Of a DNA stretch of 64,000 bases, positions 61,615 to 64,000 are shown piece by piece (the stretch's first letter is position 1; each line of letters opens with the position of its first letter). The position numbers were made by a program, and so were the translations under genes. Origin of the DNA: Ignavibacterium sp. (GTDB taxonomy: Bacteria > Bacteroidota > Ignavibacteria > Ignavibacteriales > Ignavibacteriaceae); the NCBI RefSeq assembly GCF_025998815.1, contig NZ_AP026678.1:248001-312000 (forward strand), read 5' to 3'. The notes under the pieces are model-generated. The model did not search any database and was not told the DNA's origin. It saw only the letters and a list, made by a program, of their open reading frames with translations.

Positions 61615-64000
61615 ATGAAAAAACTTATCTTATTCATAATAATAATTGCCACATATTCTTCGTTAGCACAGAACAATAAATATATACTCAGAACAAACAA
61701 CATCATTGATTTAACAGAATATAAACAGTCAGATTATTTCTTTGATATAACAAAATTAGTTAACGAGGATTCTTCAAAATTATTGACTAATTCAATTCAT
61801 CTTTTTGAATTAAATAAATTCTTAAAAGAATATAGAATTAAATCACTTCGAAAATTTATAAGGAGACTGCCAGACGACCTTCAAACTCTTAAAACAGATA
61901 ATGGAACAGAGCTACCGCTTACTGAACTGCAAAGAACATTTATAATCGAGACTGAATCAGTTCTAAATGAAACTGAGCTACAAGCACTTAAGGAAAATAG
62001 TACAATAATTCAAAATATTGACAAATTAGTTCCAATTGAAGTTGATGCCTGGCCTCCAAATGATCCACGCTATATTTATCAACCACAATTTTATAACTCA
62101 ACTTACAATATAGATTTACCTCGCGCCTGGAATTATTCTTCTGGTAATTCTGGAGTTAAAATAGGCATTGTTGATCACGGTATAGATTATTATCACGAAG
62201 ATTTAGGCAATGGCTTTGGTCAAGGTTATCGCATTCGAGGCGGATACGATTTTAAGGATAACGATGGTAATCCAAAACCTGAATATTCTGATGAAACACA
62301 CGGAACACCTATCGCTGGAATTGTTGGAGCAGTAAATTGGAATGGCACTGGTGTGATTGGTATTGCCGGCGGGTCTTCATCAGATATAAATTCCGGTTGT
62401 CAAATATTTTCGTTCAGAGTAACATCAAGTGAAACAAGCAATGGTAAGAGACTTTTAGATCGTGAATTAATTGCAGAAGCAGTTTTTGAAGCAGCTACTG
62501 TACCAGAAATCAATAATGGTTTTGGCTATGGTGTTCATGTTATAAATTGTAGTTTTGGTGGTGACAGTCCAACATATTGGTCTTGGGGTTCACTTTCTGC
62601 ACAGAGCTATTACTATTCATTTTGGTGGGCTTGGGCTAATAATGTTACAGTAGTTGCTGCGAGAGGTAATACTCCTAATCCAACTGAGATACGCTATCCA
62701 GCCGACTTTTCTAATGGTAATGCATTAATATGTGTATCTGGTGTCGACTATGCTGGTAATTTAGATCCTGGGAGCAAATATGGTAATAATGTTACGATTG
62801 CTTCACCCTATTATTTGCAAGAAACTACTCATAATAATAATTCATATAATTATTTTAACGGCACTTCAAATGCAACCCCCATAGTAGCTGGTGTAGCCGC
62901 TTTAGTTCGTTCTAAGTTACGTGAAAAAGGCGTGTTATATCCTTATAGTGATGATATACGCGAAATAATTAAAATTAGTGCAATATCTAAGAACGATCCA
63001 GAAAAATACGGTGCTGGTTTAGTAGACGCTGGTCAAGCGCTATATCTTACAGATAAATTTTTACTTACACATACAGTAGCTTCAAAAAATAGAAGTGTTG
63101 TGAATGTGTCAAATCCACCGACTGATAAAATTGCTTTTTATTATCCCTATGGACTATACATTGTTCAAGAAACAAAAAAAATAACCGGAACAATTGAAGT
63201 TCCAACTACTTATAATATAGATAGCACTTGGGTTTGGGCAAACAGCGGCACAAATGGATTTATTTGGCAAAATCCTTCATATGGTACAACGAATGCAACT
63301 TTTGTAAACAAATCCGGGCGTGATTGGATATTTGAAACTTATTGCTATAAGTTGGTTAGTTTATCTGGTTATAGTACTTTCTGGTATCCATATGATCCAA
63401 ATCAAGCTCAAATAAGAGTTTCCATTTTTGGTAAATACACACCTGTCGTTGCACCAATCATTTCCAATTTCACGCAATCTCCAAATCCATTATATCGCGG
63501 TAATAGCGGTTCCGTAACTTGTAATCTTTCACAAGGTAATGGCAACTTAAATTATAATTGGTCAATCGTTTCAGGTAACACTGGGTTTTCAATTTCAAAT
63601 ACAAATTCTCAAACTGTTTCAATTCATTATAGTAATACAGATGCAATTGAGAAAACAATTACAGAAAATATTTCTTCCCCTAAAGAGACCCCAATTGAAG
63701 GGCCAACCGGCGCAGTACTCAAATGTAAAGTGTGGAATAGTGCTGGGACTGATTCGGCAAATGTGTTTATAAATCTTGCAACAACACCACACGGCTGTCC
63801 GTTTGTTTATACGTGGAACGGAGAAACCTGGGTTGAGGACAATAACATCTTACCTCAAAGTCAAGCCCCGGATTTACTTGGACAAGATGTAACTGACTTT
63901 TATCAACTCTATACAAAACCACTTCTTGAGGATGATAAATACTACCTTGCAATTGGAGAATTTGAAGAAGAAATTTCTTACTTAGACCAATTAAAACTGC
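61615..64000 (+). CDS. Secreted subtilisin-like (S8) protease in cassette 2 (3' partial)
   Basis: Frame open from ATG 61615 to the window end (795 codons). Signal peptide (MKKLILFIIIIATYSSLAQ), a ~120-residue propeptide-like region, then the S8 domain: Asp in IGIVDHGIDYYHEDL (DHG instead of the usual DTG/DSG), His in DETHGTPIAGIVGAV, oxyanion Asn in the INCSFGG region, and Ser in FNGTSNATPIVAGVAAL. After a beta domain the protein enters the same Ig-like plus CPFVYTWNGETWVEDN module found in the cassette 1 enzyme, so a T9SS tail is expected beyond the window. GGGAG precedes the start. Confidence 0.88.
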   Translation, partial: MKKLILFIIIIATYSSLAQNNKYILRTNNIIDLTEYKQSDYFFDITKLVNEDSSKLLTNSIHLFELNKFLKEYRIKSLRKFIRRLPDDLQTLKTDNGTELPLTELQRTFIIETESVLNETELQALKENSTIIQNIDKLVPIEVDAWPPNDPRYIYQPQFYNSTYNIDLPRAWNYSSGNSGVKIGIVDHGIDYYHEDLGNGFGQGYRIRGGYDFKDNDGNPKPEYSDETHGTPIAGIVGAVNWNGTGVIGIAGGSSSDINSGCQIFSFRVTSSETSNGKRLLDRELIAEAVFEAATVPEINNGFGYGVHVINCSFGGDSPTYWSWGSLSAQSYYYSFWWAWANNVTVVAARGNTPNPTEIRYPADFSNGNALICVSGVDYAGNLDPGSKYGNNVTIASPYYLQETTHNNNSYNYFNGTSNATPIVAGVAALVRSKLREKGVLYPYSDDIREIIKISAISKNDPEKYGAGLVDAGQALYLTDKFLLTHTVASKNRSVVNVSNPPTDKIAFYYPYGLYIVQETKKITGTIEVPTTYNIDSTWVWANSGTNGFIWQNPSYGTTNATFVNKSGRDWIFETYCYKLVSLSGYSTFWYPYDPNQAQIRVSIFGKYTPVVAPIISNFTQSPNPLYRGNSGSVTCNLSQGNGNLNYNWSIVSGNTGFSISNTNSQTVSIHYSNTDAIEKTITENISSPKETPIEGPTGAVLKCKVWNSAGTDSANVFINLATTPHGCPFVYTWNGETWVEDNNILPQSQAPDLLGQDVTDFYQLYTKPLLEDDKYYLAIGEFEEEISYLDQLKL
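63441..64000 (+). repeat. Duplicated module, copy 2 (cut by the window end)
   Basis: Same as 59241-59800 at offset 4200. The stretch 63781-63860 is nearly identical to 59581-59660 (one difference in the first 60 bp), whereas the 60 bp from 63901 differ at about 13 positions, so divergence is uneven along the block. Confidence 0.9.

Larger units (their letters stand above)
56077..64000 (+). mobile_element. Chromosomal integron: integrase, attI candidate, cassettes (continues beyond the window)
   Basis: Integron integrase (56077-57084), attI candidate (about 57157-57233), cassette 1 (57228-61039, 3812 bp, two genes plus a micro-ORF), its attC (60856-61045) and cassette 2 (from 61040, running off the window). 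The cassette genes read in the same direction as intI, the less common arrangement. Limits to the right are unknown. Confidence 0.8.

Noticed and set aside
63767-63952. Antisense open frame with a twin at 59567-59827
   Set aside because: Both lie opposite the duplicated module of the two cassette enzymes and are open only because the coding strand is conserved.

Overview
The window is AT-rich chromosomal DNA from a Gram-negative bacterium of the Bacteroidota/Chlorobiota side of the tree, most likely the class Ignavibacteria. The evidence is the repeated C-terminal sorting tail (NYPNPFNPST...) of the type IX secretion system (T9SS) on many secreted proteins, a PorV/PorQ-like protein, a TonB receptor with a carboxypeptidase-like N-terminal domain, a menaquinone operon and multihaem cytochromes. 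The assignment is an inference from gene content; no rRNA is present.

Layout. 1-7.1 kb: peptidoglycan turnover (amidase-like secreted protein, Tat-exported L-Ala-D/L-Glu epimerase, NagB fused to a PIG-L deacetylase-like domain, MurQ). 7.2-8.3 kb: an IS256-family (IS1249-like) insertion sequence lying against the 5' end of an FG-GAP-type T9SS protein that has lost its start codon. 8.3-18.5 kb: envelope and T9SS genes (TonB receptor, 1148-residue secreted protein, PorV/PorQ-like barrel, M23 peptidase). 18.5-26.2 kb: inner-membrane multihaem cytochrome operon followed by a lone receiver protein and a PAS kinase/sigma-54 activator pair. 26.3-29.8 kb: assorted genes. 29.4-36.9 kb: menaquinone synthesis (menF-D-H-B-A-E, with a MenI-like thioesterase convergent to it); menA is split by a frameshift and menC is absent. 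37-40.6 kb: unknown secreted protein, rsgA with a problematic start, and a mostly empty stretch with repeats and one possible tiny membrane protein. 40.6-48 kb: housekeeping genes (purC, DUF971, pgsA, pgpA, cinA, thpR, recA, recX, Nudix, murB). 48.1-51.7 kb: phenylalanine hydroxylase, two peroxiredoxins, then pyruvoyl-tetrahydropterin synthase, GTP cyclohydrolase I and an SDR, which together look like a pathway making the hydroxylase's pterin cofactor. 51.8-55.7 kb: an ECF sigma/anti-sigma system flanked by two Spy/CpxP-like periplasmic proteins, tRNA-Leu(GAG), a TPR protein and an AhpD-like protein.

The most unusual part is 56.1-64.0 kb, which reads as a chromosomal integron. It starts with an integron-type integrase (IntI, carrying the IntI-specific extra domain). 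A candidate attI with inverted 6-bp boxes follows the integrase stop. Next comes a 3.8-kb cassette ending in a well-formed attC site (complementary 7-base R boxes and L boxes with one unpaired base), and then a second cassette that runs off the window. The integrase points the same way as the cassettes. Both cassettes start with an almost identical leader of about 77 nt containing a 13-codon micro-ORF. In both, this is followed by a small envelope protein (beta-barrel or lipoprotein) and a large secreted enzyme (zinc phospholipase C-like or subtilase). The two enzymes share a C-terminal module about 90% identical in DNA at an offset of exactly 4200 bp without indels. This repeated leader / small envelope protein / secreted hydrolase layout in integron cassettes is the best candidate in the window for an undescribed system.
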